64,000 nucleotides of DNA from contig NZ_QLLR01000001.1 of the NCBI RefSeq assembly GCF_003259615.1, positions 313,922-377,921 on the forward strand, read 5' to 3'. The translations under genes and the position numbers were made by a program. Shown here piece after piece: positions 1-8,275 of this stretch. The notes under the pieces were generated by a model. That model saw only the letters and a program-made list of their open reading frames with translations, was not told the origin of the DNA and did no database searches. The number at the start of each line of letters is the position of its first letter. The stretch's first letter is position 1. This DNA is from Pedobacter cryoconitis (GTDB lineage Bacteria > Bacteroidota > Bacteroidia > Sphingobacteriales > Sphingobacteriaceae).

Positions 1-40
1 ACACTAAATAACTAAAACCCCAAATAATTCTCACAACTGC

Positions 41-56
41 TGACATAGGGCTGTCA
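41..56. promoter_or_regulatory. Inverted repeat upstream of the GyrI-like gene
   Basis: TGACA-N6-TGTCA lies 40 bases before the start codon at 96. The spacing suits an operator for the GyrI-like gene. That role is inferred from position only; no regulator gene is adjacent. Confidence 0.3.
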
Positions 57-95
57 CTACAGCGCCGTTTCTTCGCAGTTCAATTCAAACAAAAG

Positions 96-680
96 ATGAG
101 AAAATTAGACTTGACAAAACTTTTTAAAACTTACTATTCTGCAGGTAAGGCTCCTGCTTTATTAGACCTCGATCAAGCTAAATACATTGCTATACCTGGC
201 ATTGGAAATACAAATGATGCCAATTTTGCCGAGAGAGTTCAGGCTTTATATGCGACCGCATACGCTATTAAATTTATGCACAAAGCAATCAAACAGGATT
301 TCATTGTTTCTAAATTAGAAGGCTTATGGGATCTCAACGAACATCCCCCACAACGGAAATGGAAATATATTTTGCTGATCCGTATACCAGCTTATATTCA
401 AAAAGATTCGCTTTACACCGCTATTGAACACGTAGTTTCAACTAAGGAAATACTCTTGGCCAAAGAAATAGAACTTTATACGATGCAGGAAAATAATGTA
501 GTACAAGTGCTGCATACCGGATCATTTTGTACAGAACCTGGAGCTGTACAACAACTGCATGCCTTTATAGAGAAAAAGGGTCTTCAAAAAACTGGTTTAC
601 ATCACGAAGTCTATCTGAGTGATTTTCGAAATACAGTTCCTGAAAAATTAAGGACGATATTACGTCAGCCCGTAAGATAA
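96..680 (+). CDS. GyrI-like small-molecule-binding domain protein
   Basis: A soluble protein of 194 residues with no signal peptide or membrane segment. The sequence pattern (N-terminal KLDLTKLFKTYYSA followed by an I-A-I-P-G-I-G strand, then a W-K-Y-ILL-IRIP strand and a C-terminal H-HEVYLSDFRNTVPEKLRTILRQP tail) is that of the stand-alone GyrI-like proteins of COG4832. The fold is known to bind small hydrophobic or cationic ligands and is related to drug-sensing domains of AraC and MerR regulators. There is no DNA-binding domain here. The start ATG follows the A/G-rich stretch AAAAG. The stop abuts the stop of the convergent gene with no spacer. The ligand is unknown. Confidence 0.8.
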   Translation: MRKLDLTKLFKTYYSAGKAPALLDLDQAKYIAIPGIGNTNDANFAERVQALYATAYAIKFMHKAIKQDFIVSKLEGLWDLNEHPPQRKWKYILLIRIPAYIQKDSLYTAIEHVVSTKEILLAKEIELYTMQENNVVQVLHTGSFCTEPGAVQQLHAFIEKKGLQKTGLHHEVYLSDFRNTVPEKLRTILRQPVR

Positions 681-917
681 TCAGAACTCAATCTGATCGG
701 GCTTAATATTTTCTATATGGTTTGCGATCAGCCAATTTTTGAACTGCTCAGTATCGGCTGCTGTATAATGAACGATTTTTCCATCCTTAAGCAAAATTGT
801 AAAAATGTCAACAGCACAAATGAACTTATGTAATAAATGCGCGGCATATTCAAATCCCGGATAGGTATCCGCAGCCTCCAAAACTAAACTCTTTATCATC
901 GTTTTATAAATAGTCAA
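681..917 (-). CDS. Small protein of unknown function, 78 residues
   Basis: I do not recognise a family. The predicted protein is soluble, has no signal peptide, and contains a centre that alternates charged and hydrophobic residues (TILLKDGKIVHYTAADTEQFKNWLIANHIENI), so it looks like a folded small domain rather than noise. It ends exactly where the convergent GyrI-like gene ends. Upstream it has about 200 bases of non-coding DNA with a hairpin and short repeats, which may carry its promoter. It could also be read as the last gene after the LuxR-type regulator, but the spacer is long. Confidence 0.6.
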   Translation of the reverse strand: MTIYKTMIKSLVLEAADTYPGFEYAAHLLHKFICAVDIFTILLKDGKIVHYTAADTEQFKNWLIANHIENIKPDQIEF

Positions 918-935
918 TTGATTAATTATAAATAC

Positions 936-980
936 AGGTGGTTGAAGTGTAGCTCCTAGCGGTACTACACTTCAATCCTG
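936..980. repeat. Hairpin between the small protein and the LuxR-type gene
   Basis: An 11-bp perfect stem (942-952 with 965-975, TTGAAGTGTAG) is flanked by a second short pairing CAGG/CCTG at 936-939 and 977-980. It could be a terminator for the minus-strand regulator ending at 1127 or part of the leader of the small gene starting at 917. A clear T-run is missing on either strand, so the role is open. Confidence 0.35.
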
Positions 981-1047
981 TATTTTCAAAACACCCCCAA
1001 GAGGTTAATACCTATTCACAAAACTCGTCACATCGTATGGAAAACCA

Positions 1048-1090
1048 AATACGTAAAAACAAGTAAATCGAATACGTAAAACAGCGTATT
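1048..1090. repeat. Spaced AATACGTAAAA repeats
   Basis: AATACGTAAAA occurs at 1048-1058 and again at 1071-1081, 23 bases apart, which is close to two helical turns. An inverted partial copy (CGTATT) follows at 1085-1090. The helical phasing suggests a protein-binding site, but no regulator can be named. Confidence 0.3.
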
Positions 1091-1126
1091 TTATAAACAG
1101 AGCCTCATTTAAATTGAATTACAGGA

Positions 1127-2047
1127 TCATTCATTAAGTTTATTGATCAGCTCCACTTTATTGGATACACCCACTTTTATAAAGATATTCTGTACGTGTT
1201 TGGATACCGTCCGCTCAGAAATAAACAGTTCTTCTGCAATAGATTTATATTTTAATCCTTTATGGATCAGTTTTACAATTCCCGTTTCCCTGGCTGTCAG
1301 ACTGTAAAGTTTACAATTCAGCTCATACCTTTCTTCTTGTTTAACTTGTCCTTTATTCATCTGCTGCAATAGCTCGTATTCAGCCTTTGACTCTTTAATA
1401 GACTGTCTGATGAAAATTATGGTGATGATACAGAAACCACTGTTACAAACCAGAACCTCTACCGTCTGGCTGCAATCCATATAAACAATAACAGGTAAAA
1501 TTGACCACGGTAAAACAGCACAGCAGACAATTACAGCATTGATAATATTTTCATTGTTTACATTCTCTTTGAGCTTTTTATAGACCTCCTTAAAAATCAC
1601 ATAAACAAAATATCCGCCATACAGCATCGGTATAAACAGCCCCCGCTGACTCGCGGTATCCAGGTCGCCATCTAAAGAATAGCCAATTACAAAGAATACA
1701 ATAAAAGGAGCGACGATAAACAACAATGTCCCATATAAAGCCAGAAAGCGAATTTTCTTTAAATCATATACCTTATAAAAGTAATAAGGAATGTAAGCAG
1801 CCATCAAAAAACCGCTGCTATAAGCAATAATATTCTGAAGAATGACAGGCAACGGGATGCGCTCATCAGGAAAGAGATTCGCACCAAAATTATAGATCAG
1901 CAATAAAAATAACAGGATCAAATACAGTAACCTCTTCTGGTCCTGCGGTCTGAACAAATAATAAATAAACTGAAAAAAGAATATAAGACATTCGAATAAC
2001 ACAAAAACGAAGGTTATCAGCTCCATTTCCGTACCGAAGACTAGCAT
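1127..2047 (-). CDS. Membrane-bound LuxR-family transcriptional regulator
   Basis: Residues 1-215 hold about six or seven hydrophobic segments, so the sensor part is embedded in the inner membrane. Residues 243-306 form a LuxR/GerE helix-turn-helix with the usual pattern TARETGIVKLIHKGLKYKSI, then a recognition helix S-ERTVSKHVQNIF and the conserved KVGVSNKVEL tail. No receiver domain is present. The design is a one-component regulator that senses a membrane or periplasmic signal and binds DNA directly; this is a common type in Bacteroidota whose signals are mostly unknown. A second ATG at codon 8 is an alternative start. It is transcribed alone. Its target is not evident, although the repeats just downstream are possible sites. 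Confidence 0.85.
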   Translation of the reverse strand: MLVFGTEMELITFVFVLFECLIFFFQFIYYLFRPQDQKRLLYLILLFLLLIYNFGANLFPDERIPLPVILQNIIAYSSGFLMAAYIPYYFYKVYDLKKIRFLALYGTLLFIVAPFIVFFVIGYSLDGDLDTASQRGLFIPMLYGGYFVYVIFKEVYKKLKENVNNENIINAVIVCCAVLPWSILPVIVYMDCSQTVEVLVCNSGFCIITIIFIRQSIKESKAEYELLQQMNKGQVKQEERYELNCKLYSLTARETGIVKLIHKGLKYKSIAEELFISERTVSKHVQNIFIKVGVSNKVELINKLNE

Positions 2048-2245
2048 AAGATGAATAGATTAATGTGATTAGTTATCACGACAAAATTATAGCTAAAACA
2101 AAATTAACTGCACAAATAAAGCGTTTTTATTTAAGTTAAACTAATAATTGTCTACCTGAAATCCAAAACAGCCTGATAAAATCTATTATTTCCTTAGAAT
2201 TACAAGCATTATTCCCAAAAAGAGTGATTATTTAACCTCATAAAC

Positions 2246-3331
2246 TTAAGAAAGCATTACCGGTTGCCCTGTTTTAACTGATTCATCACAAGCAAATGCA
2301 ATTCTCAAACTGTTTATCGCATCATTCGTTGGATTTATCAAGTCTATATCCTCCAAAATTGATTTCAGAAAATAACGTTGCTCCCGGTTACAAAGTTCCT
2401 GGTGATCAGGCTCATCTACCAGATCAATCCAGCTATCCTGCTTTGCAAAATGATCCTGATCATCCAGCGCTGCGTAATGTACTTTGATAGATTCTGTTTG
2501 CGTATGTGCTGCTATAGTAGATGATTTACCCACCCCTGCTGCCTCCTTTGCTACAATTGACACCGCGCCTTTCGGCCCGATCACATCCTTGATAAAAAAA
2601 GCAGTTTCACTCATCATCGGCCCCCAGCCAGATTCATACCAACCTATGGAACCATCCTGAAAACGAATCTGTAACTGTCCGTAGTTATAAGTATCCTCAC
2701 TAATATCAGCCGTAAGCCTTGCCCCGATGGCGTTGACCTGGACGGGCTTAGATCCTGTCATCTGGCACATCACATCAATATAATGTACCCCACAGTCCAC
2801 GATAGGGCTTAAACTCTTCAACAAATTACGGTGCACCGCCCATTTTGCACCCTGACTCTGCTGATTTAAATTCATCCGCATCACCAGTGGTTTACCCAGC
2901 TCTGAAGACAATTCAATAAATTTCTTCCACGAAGGATGGTAACGCAAAATATACCCCACTAATAACTTCTTACCGAATTTCTGAGCCGCATCCGCTACAC
3001 GCTGTGCACCTTCCAGCGTATCTGCTAAGGGTTTTTCTATAAAGACATGACAGCCGCTTTCCATAGCCTTAATTGCAAACGCCTCATGGGTATCCGGATA
3101 AGTAGCAATACAGACCGCATCGGGACTGGTTGCCTTCAAAGCCTCTTCATAATCACTAAACAGCGAATAATTGCCCCCTAGCTTTTCATTTAAAACTATT
3201 TTACTATTACCTGTGGAAACCAGTCCGCAGATTTCAAACCCGGTTAAAGTGTGGTAAGCGGTAGCATGGGAAGCCCCCATGTTACCGCAACCTACTACAA
3301 GTACCCGTAGATTTTTATTATTTAAAGTCAT
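2246..3331 (-). CDS. Gfo/Idh/MocA-family oxidoreductase, cytoplasmic
   Basis: The protein has 361 residues. An N-terminal Rossmann NAD(P)-binding motif GCGNMG occupies residues 14-19 and the family's EKP motif lies at 99-101, followed by the C-terminal substrate domain (LLVGYILRYHPSW pattern). There is no signal peptide, unlike the two related enzymes in the same operon. It is the last gene of the operon, 10 bases after the previous stop. Given the neighbours, the likely job is to reduce or oxidise a sugar at C3 in the cytoplasm, for example 3-keto-glucose to glucose. That role is inferred from the operon; the substrate cannot be read from the sequence. Confidence 0.85.
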   Translation of the reverse strand: MTLNNKNLRVLVVGCGNMGASHATAYHTLTGFEICGLVSTGNSKIVLNEKLGGNYSLFSDYEEALKATSPDAVCIATYPDTHEAFAIKAMESGCHVFIEKPLADTLEGAQRVADAAQKFGKKLLVGYILRYHPSWKKFIELSSELGKPLVMRMNLNQQSQGAKWAVHRNLLKSLSPIVDCGVHYIDVMCQMTGSKPVQVNAIGARLTADISEDTYNYGQLQIRFQDGSIGWYESGWGPMMSETAFFIKDVIGPKGAVSIVAKEAAGVGKSSTIAAHTQTESIKVHYAALDDQDHFAKQDSWIDLVDEPDHQELCNREQRYFLKSILEDIDLINPTNDAINSLRIAFACDESVKTGQPVMLS

Positions 3332-3341
3332 TTTTATTCAA

Positions 3342-4802
3342 TTAAGCACCTAAACTCCATCCTTGACGATATTCTCTTTTCACATATTGATTTACCGCAT
3401 CGAAATTCGTTACCCGCAGATTTTGCTTATCCCACAGCAATTTAATATCCCTTCCAGGATAGTCAAACCCTGTTCCACCAGCTTTTGGCTTTTGAATTTC
3501 ACTACCTCTGATCGCTAAATTAGCAATCAAAAGCGTTTCAGTAAGCGGACCTGCAATATCAAAAGGAGAACTCAGCTGTATTTTTCCATAACCTGCAATA
3601 GCCGCCTCTACCCATTGCCAGTAATGACCGTCTACCCCGCCTTTCACGCGCGCTATTCTCTGTTTAGTATGTACCTCATTGTTGCGCGTTAAAGGTAAAA
3701 GCCTTGGATTAGACCCATAAACATCACACATCATTTTACCTTTTGTTCCCTCAAATAAAACACCGTTAGCACCAAAGCTTTCATTTGCACCCAGTTCCTC
3801 AGGACGGGCAGGCTTAATTCCTCCATCCATCCAGTGAATCTGCAAATTGCCTTTCGTCTTTTTAGTTTTCTCAAAAGTCATAATCACATGACTTGAAGGC
3901 GGGCAGCTGTCCGGGAAATATCCACGTTTAAATTCATCAATATAAATACTTCCTACGCTGCATTGTACATCAATCGGCGTACTTAAACCCAATACACGGA
4001 AAGGAGGCTCTACCAAATGGCAGCCCATGTCTCCAATTGCTCCCGTCCCGTAATCCCACCAGCCCCGCCAGTTAAAGGGAACCAGCTTATCGATATAAGG
4101 TTTATTAGGCGCACTGCCCAGCCAAAGGTCCCAATCCAGTTCTTTAGGAACCGGCGTACCACCTGCTGCCGGCCATGGAATTCCCTGTGGCCATATCGGA
4201 CGATCCGTCCAGCAATACACATTATGTACCTTTCCAATCACTCCATCATCACACCAGTCCTGTAATTGCCTTACCCCGTCGCCTGATGCCCCCTGGTTAC
4301 CCATTTGAGTTACTACGCGGTAACGTGCTGCTGCTTCAGTTAATTTACGCGCCTCAAAAATGTCATGAGATAAAGGCTTCTCTACATAAACGTGTTTCCC
4401 TAACTGCATGGCAGCCAGTGCAATCATCGCATGGTTATGATCTGGCGTAGAAACAACTACGCCATCAATATTTTTGCCTTCTTTATCCAGCATTTCCCGG
4501 TAATCTTTGTAATATTTTGCTTTAGGGAAGCTCTTCACTGAATTCGCCGCTCTGCGGTCATCTACATCACAGAGAAAAGCAATATCCGCCTTTCCTCCTT
4601 TATAGATATTGCTTAAGTTACTCTCCCCCTTTCCTCCAACTCCTACACCCGCCACCATTAAACGGTCGCTAGGTGCTAAAAACCCCTTTCCTCCCAAAAC
4701 ATGGCGGGGTACAATCATAAATGCTGCTGCTGCAATCGCAGAGTTTTTAATAAAGTCTCTTCTTGAATTATCAGCAGCTGAATCTTTTTGCTCTTCAATC
4801 AT
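3342..4802 (-). CDS. Tat-exported Gfo/Idh/MocA-family oxidoreductase
   Basis: The 486-residue protein begins with a twin-arginine signal: SRRDFIK at residues 13-19, a hydrophobic stretch, then PRHVLGGKGF. Cofactor-containing enzymes are exported folded by this route, so NAD(P) is probably carried out tightly bound. The Rossmann glycine motif GVGVGGKG is near residue 52 and EKP at 141-143. The region GWWDYGTGAIGDMGCHLVEP is typical of the long Gfo/Idh/MocA members in Bacteroidota. The gene starts 8 bases after the DUF1080 gene and is followed by the cytoplasmic oxidoreductase. Exported members of this type have been linked to oxidation of glycosides to 3-keto sugars; assignment here is by context. 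Confidence 0.88.
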   Translation of the reverse strand: MIEEQKDSAADNSRRDFIKNSAIAAAAFMIVPRHVLGGKGFLAPSDRLMVAGVGVGGKGESNLSNIYKGGKADIAFLCDVDDRRAANSVKSFPKAKYYKDYREMLDKEGKNIDGVVVSTPDHNHAMIALAAMQLGKHVYVEKPLSHDIFEARKLTEAAARYRVVTQMGNQGASGDGVRQLQDWCDDGVIGKVHNVYCWTDRPIWPQGIPWPAAGGTPVPKELDWDLWLGSAPNKPYIDKLVPFNWRGWWDYGTGAIGDMGCHLVEPPFRVLGLSTPIDVQCSVGSIYIDEFKRGYFPDSCPPSSHVIMTFEKTKKTKGNLQIHWMDGGIKPARPEELGANESFGANGVLFEGTKGKMMCDVYGSNPRLLPLTRNNEVHTKQRIARVKGGVDGHYWQWVEAAIAGYGKIQLSSPFDIAGPLTETLLIANLAIRGSEIQKPKAGGTGFDYPGRDIKLLWDKQNLRVTNFDAVNQYVKREYRQGWSLGA

Positions 4803-4810
4803 AAAATTTG

Positions 4811-7800
4811 TTATTTACCTAAATCCTTGATTCTTATATTTCTGAACTGTACTGGGGAACCGTGGCCCAGAAAGCCAATATGACCACTCTCACGGCTTAG
4901 TCCCGGGTGTTTCTGCCCATCGACAGTCCCATTTTTTCGCGCATCCGTAATATCCGCATCCAGAATTGCTGTGCCATTTAAGATCACTTTAACTTTCGCC
5001 CCTTTTACAATAACTTCTTCATAATTCCATTCTCCAACAGGTTTCAGGAACCCTTTTTTTGCAGCAATGGCTCCATAAATTGATCCATGAAACTGATAAG
5101 CGTGTAAATCTTTATAGATGGGCGCGTTATCGTCTAAAATCTGCAATTCCATTCCTTCATAAGCTGCATCCCCTTCAAGCGGGGCTCTGATTCCCAGTCC
5201 ATTATTCGCACCCGGAGTCAATTGAAATTCAAAGCGAAATACAAAATTTCCATACTCCTGCTTCGTGAATAAATTACCACCCGAGCCTTTTCCCGGTTTC
5301 GGACGAATTGCAATATTGCCATCCTCAATCACATAATCGGTAGTATTGCCCATCCAGTTGTGCATATTCGTTCCATCGAACAAAACTTTAAAACCTTCTT
5401 TTTTTTCTGCTGAACTTAATTCAAAAGGTTTTACACGTGGAATCTCCCTGATATATACATCACGGTATGCAACCGGAGATCCATGTGCCTGTAACTCAAT
5501 CTGCTCTTCTGCAAAGATTGGGAGCGTTCTGTCCCAATAATTTTCAAGGATCACGTTATCTGTAACCAGTTCACCGTTCAGATAAACCGTTACCCGATCC
5601 CCCTTCATTAAAATGCGGAAGGTATTCCACTCATCCAGTTTATTGTCAGCGACTTTTAAAGGCTTGCTTTCATTCACCTGATTGTTATATAAACCACCAG
5701 AACCAACCTGTGCACCTTCATTTACCCTTGCATTATCCCAAATCTGTACCTGTGGAGATCCGCGGAGATAAATCCCGGCATCCCCCTTCTGCTTGTGGTC
5801 GTCAATAATTTTCCAGTCCACCAGCATTTCAAAATCACCATACTTTTTAATGGTCGCCAGGTTATTTCCATGGCTCATAAATAGCAGTTCACCATTCACT
5901 ACGTGCCAGCTATCCAGCATTTCAGCATTTGCTTTTTCCTGTGCAGCCGCTAAATCTTTCGGCTCCATTTTAGACCTTTTAACCGGGTCTTCTACTAAAC
6001 CTTTCCAGCCAGTAAGATCTTTGCCATTAAACATGGAAACAAAACCTTCACCTTGCGGCATTTCTGCCAGGTATTTCTGTATAGCCTGTTTTTGATATTC
6101 ACTATCCGCACCCTTTAAATTCGCTATTGTTTTAGCCAAATAACCTTTAACCAAAGCTCCCTGGTAAGTTTTATCAGCTAACGCGATGTTCATCACTGTA
6201 CTGGCAGCTGTTGCGCCAAGCGCAGGATCATCAAGATAATTGCCCGCAAAAATTAACGAGTTAAAGCATTTAGCATTTTCTACATCTTTTAATATCTGCT
6301 GTTGTTGTGCAGGAGTTTTAGCTAAATTCATCGCTTCACGCAACAACAATAACCGCTGTTCTGCAGGATAATCACCTTTTCTGACCAAAGCCAGGTAGCC
6401 GTCAATTGCCTGGTTCACCTGCTCACTGTTTTTAGTTTCTCTCCCTATGCGCATCAACGGTCTGGCAGCTTCACCATCGGCCCAGAAAGCCAAAGCAGCG
6501 ATGGCCGATTTTTGTTGTTGCGCATCACCTGTATTAAACCCATTTTGAACCGCTTCTAAGCCTTTAGTACCACCTAAACTAGCCAGCATTTTATAAAAAA
6601 GAGGTTTTTTATCAGCAGAAGCCTTATCCATTTGCTGCAATAACAAATCTGTTTGCCCTGCTTTGTTTGCTGTTCCGTGATTAGCTGCAATAATTGCATC
6701 CTGGATACTTATTAATGCCGTTTGATCGGAGGTTTCGTTCAATAAAGTGAACAGCTGAGGAAGGTCAGCACTGGTCACAACCGATTTCAAAGCCGTAAAA
6801 GCCGTTTGTCTGACTTCTGGTTGCTTACTTTTCAGCAGCTCAGAAACTGTGGTCAGCTGATCATTTGCTGCACGTGATGCCAGCAGATTAAGCAAGGCAA
6901 TTTGCATTGCAGGATTCGATTTCGCTGTATATTGTGCTAATTGAGACGTAATACCGTCACCTTTCATTCTTTTAACCGCATCAGAAACTACAGCCGCTGT
7001 AGCCGCATCGCTTTTACTCATCACGCGAAGCAAGTCACCCAGAACCTGGCTCTGGCCTATATTGGCTGCCGCATTGATCGCTGCATATTTAACCGCCTGA
7101 TCATTGCTGTTGACTAATTTAAGGACGACAGGCAGGGCCGATTTCACCTCATTTGCACCCAGCATATTGATAATTTCTGCCTGGGTAACTGCATCAGATT
7201 TTTCCAGTTTAGCAATCCAGAGCACTGTAGATGCCGGATTTAAATAAGGTACCGCAAATTTTAATGCCGCAGCACGGTATTGACTATTTTTGTCAGCTAC
7301 TGCTTCAATCAAAATATTTGAACCTTGGCCTTTACGGCTGTCTGTTAATATTTTAAGCGCAGCAGAGCGAATACCGACCTGGTTATCTGCCGATGCCTGT
7401 TTCAGAAAAGATTCGGCAATCTGACCAGATAAAGTATTGTTTCCCTCTTTTAACAGGTTTTCTGCATAAAGTAATGCAGCTGCAGTAGCATTCGTATTTT
7501 CATAGCGAAAACCACTTTGTTCTGCCGCCTCTGTCATTATTTTTTCTGACGAAGGATCAGCGATATTGGCCAGTGCATATAAAGCTATTTTCTTTAATTC
7601 AGGTTGCGCATCAGCTGTAAGTTTGTTGATTGCTGCTGCTGCATCTTTAGAGCGGCTATCCCCTAAAGCATTTACAATAGCAATTTGTGCCGGGCCGGCA
7701 GCCTTTGCCAAACCAGTTAATAACGCGTTTTTAGAAGCCGGAGAGTTGATTTTCACCAGTGCCCTTGATGCAGGATCTGAAAGCTGACTGTCGTTTAAAA

Positions 7801-8230
7801 ATCCTTGTAAACAGGAAATTGCGCTATCATCGCCAACTAATTCCAGCTGAGTGATGATGAAGGCCTTATTTTTAGGATCAGATAATTTCGTTAAGGCTTT
7901 ACAATAAGCAGCAATGCTCATCTTTTTTGCACTCTCACGCCCGGTTTTGCTGGCATAAGCAGAGTAACCACCTACCGCATATTCCAATAAAGCATTATTG
8001 CCTTTTCCCCCGGCCGCCATGCCGCCAATCATTGTTGCATAACCTTCTTCTCCCATATTGGAGATTTCCTGCATGCCTGCTGTCAACAACTCAGCATTTT
8101 GAGCAGGTAATTGCGCATATAAATCTGCGATTTGGGTAGTCGTTGTGCGCTGCTCTGTTTTTTCCTGGGCAAAACAATTGTTTTGTAACAGGGCAACAGC
8201 CAACAGCATAAAAAATATCTTTTTTATCAT
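4811..8230 (-). CDS. Exported HEAT-repeat protein with two DUF1080 (3-keto-disaccharide hydrolase) domains
   Basis: A 1139-residue protein. Residues 1-22 are a signal peptide ending CFAQ. Residues of about 50-700 are alanine-rich helical repeats of HEAT type. The first DUF1080 domain starts near 739 (GFVSMFNGKDLTGWKG) and the second near 945 (EGFKVLFDGTNMHNWMG); each has the FDG/FNGKxLxxW opening and the concanavalin-like D-W/F-x-GNNGIGIR or GDAGIYLRG strand. Pfam names this domain 3-keto-disaccharide hydrolase, acting on the keto sugar made by Gfo/Idh/MocA enzymes. Single-domain versions are about 200-250 residues, so this is a large fusion. It lies second in the operon, between two Tat-exported oxidoreductases, in the same compartment. 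Confidence 0.88.
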   Translation of the reverse strand: MIKKIFFMLLAVALLQNNCFAQEKTEQRTTTTQIADLYAQLPAQNAELLTAGMQEISNMGEEGYATMIGGMAAGGKGNNALLEYAVGGYSAYASKTGRESAKKMSIAAYCKALTKLSDPKNKAFIITQLELVGDDSAISCLQGFLNDSQLSDPASRALVKINSPASKNALLTGLAKAAGPAQIAIVNALGDSRSKDAAAAINKLTADAQPELKKIALYALANIADPSSEKIMTEAAEQSGFRYENTNATAAALLYAENLLKEGNNTLSGQIAESFLKQASADNQVGIRSAALKILTDSRKGQGSNILIEAVADKNSQYRAAALKFAVPYLNPASTVLWIAKLEKSDAVTQAEIINMLGANEVKSALPVVLKLVNSNDQAVKYAAINAAANIGQSQVLGDLLRVMSKSDAATAAVVSDAVKRMKGDGITSQLAQYTAKSNPAMQIALLNLLASRAANDQLTTVSELLKSKQPEVRQTAFTALKSVVTSADLPQLFTLLNETSDQTALISIQDAIIAANHGTANKAGQTDLLLQQMDKASADKKPLFYKMLASLGGTKGLEAVQNGFNTGDAQQQKSAIAALAFWADGEAARPLMRIGRETKNSEQVNQAIDGYLALVRKGDYPAEQRLLLLREAMNLAKTPAQQQQILKDVENAKCFNSLIFAGNYLDDPALGATAASTVMNIALADKTYQGALVKGYLAKTIANLKGADSEYQKQAIQKYLAEMPQGEGFVSMFNGKDLTGWKGLVEDPVKRSKMEPKDLAAAQEKANAEMLDSWHVVNGELLFMSHGNNLATIKKYGDFEMLVDWKIIDDHKQKGDAGIYLRGSPQVQIWDNARVNEGAQVGSGGLYNNQVNESKPLKVADNKLDEWNTFRILMKGDRVTVYLNGELVTDNVILENYWDRTLPIFAEEQIELQAHGSPVAYRDVYIREIPRVKPFELSSAEKKEGFKVLFDGTNMHNWMGNTTDYVIEDGNIAIRPKPGKGSGGNLFTKQEYGNFVFRFEFQLTPGANNGLGIRAPLEGDAAYEGMELQILDDNAPIYKDLHAYQFHGSIYGAIAAKKGFLKPVGEWNYEEVIVKGAKVKVILNGTAILDADITDARKNGTVDGQKHPGLSRESGHIGFLGHGSPVQFRNIRIKDLGK

Positions 8231-8275
8231 GAGCTGGGAATAATTAGCGTGTTTGTAAATAGAAAAATGAGTGAT

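Noticed and set aside
3642-4450. Several open frames on both strands within the Tat-exported oxidoreductase gene
   Set aside because: They are overlapping frames of a gene with clear domain structure.
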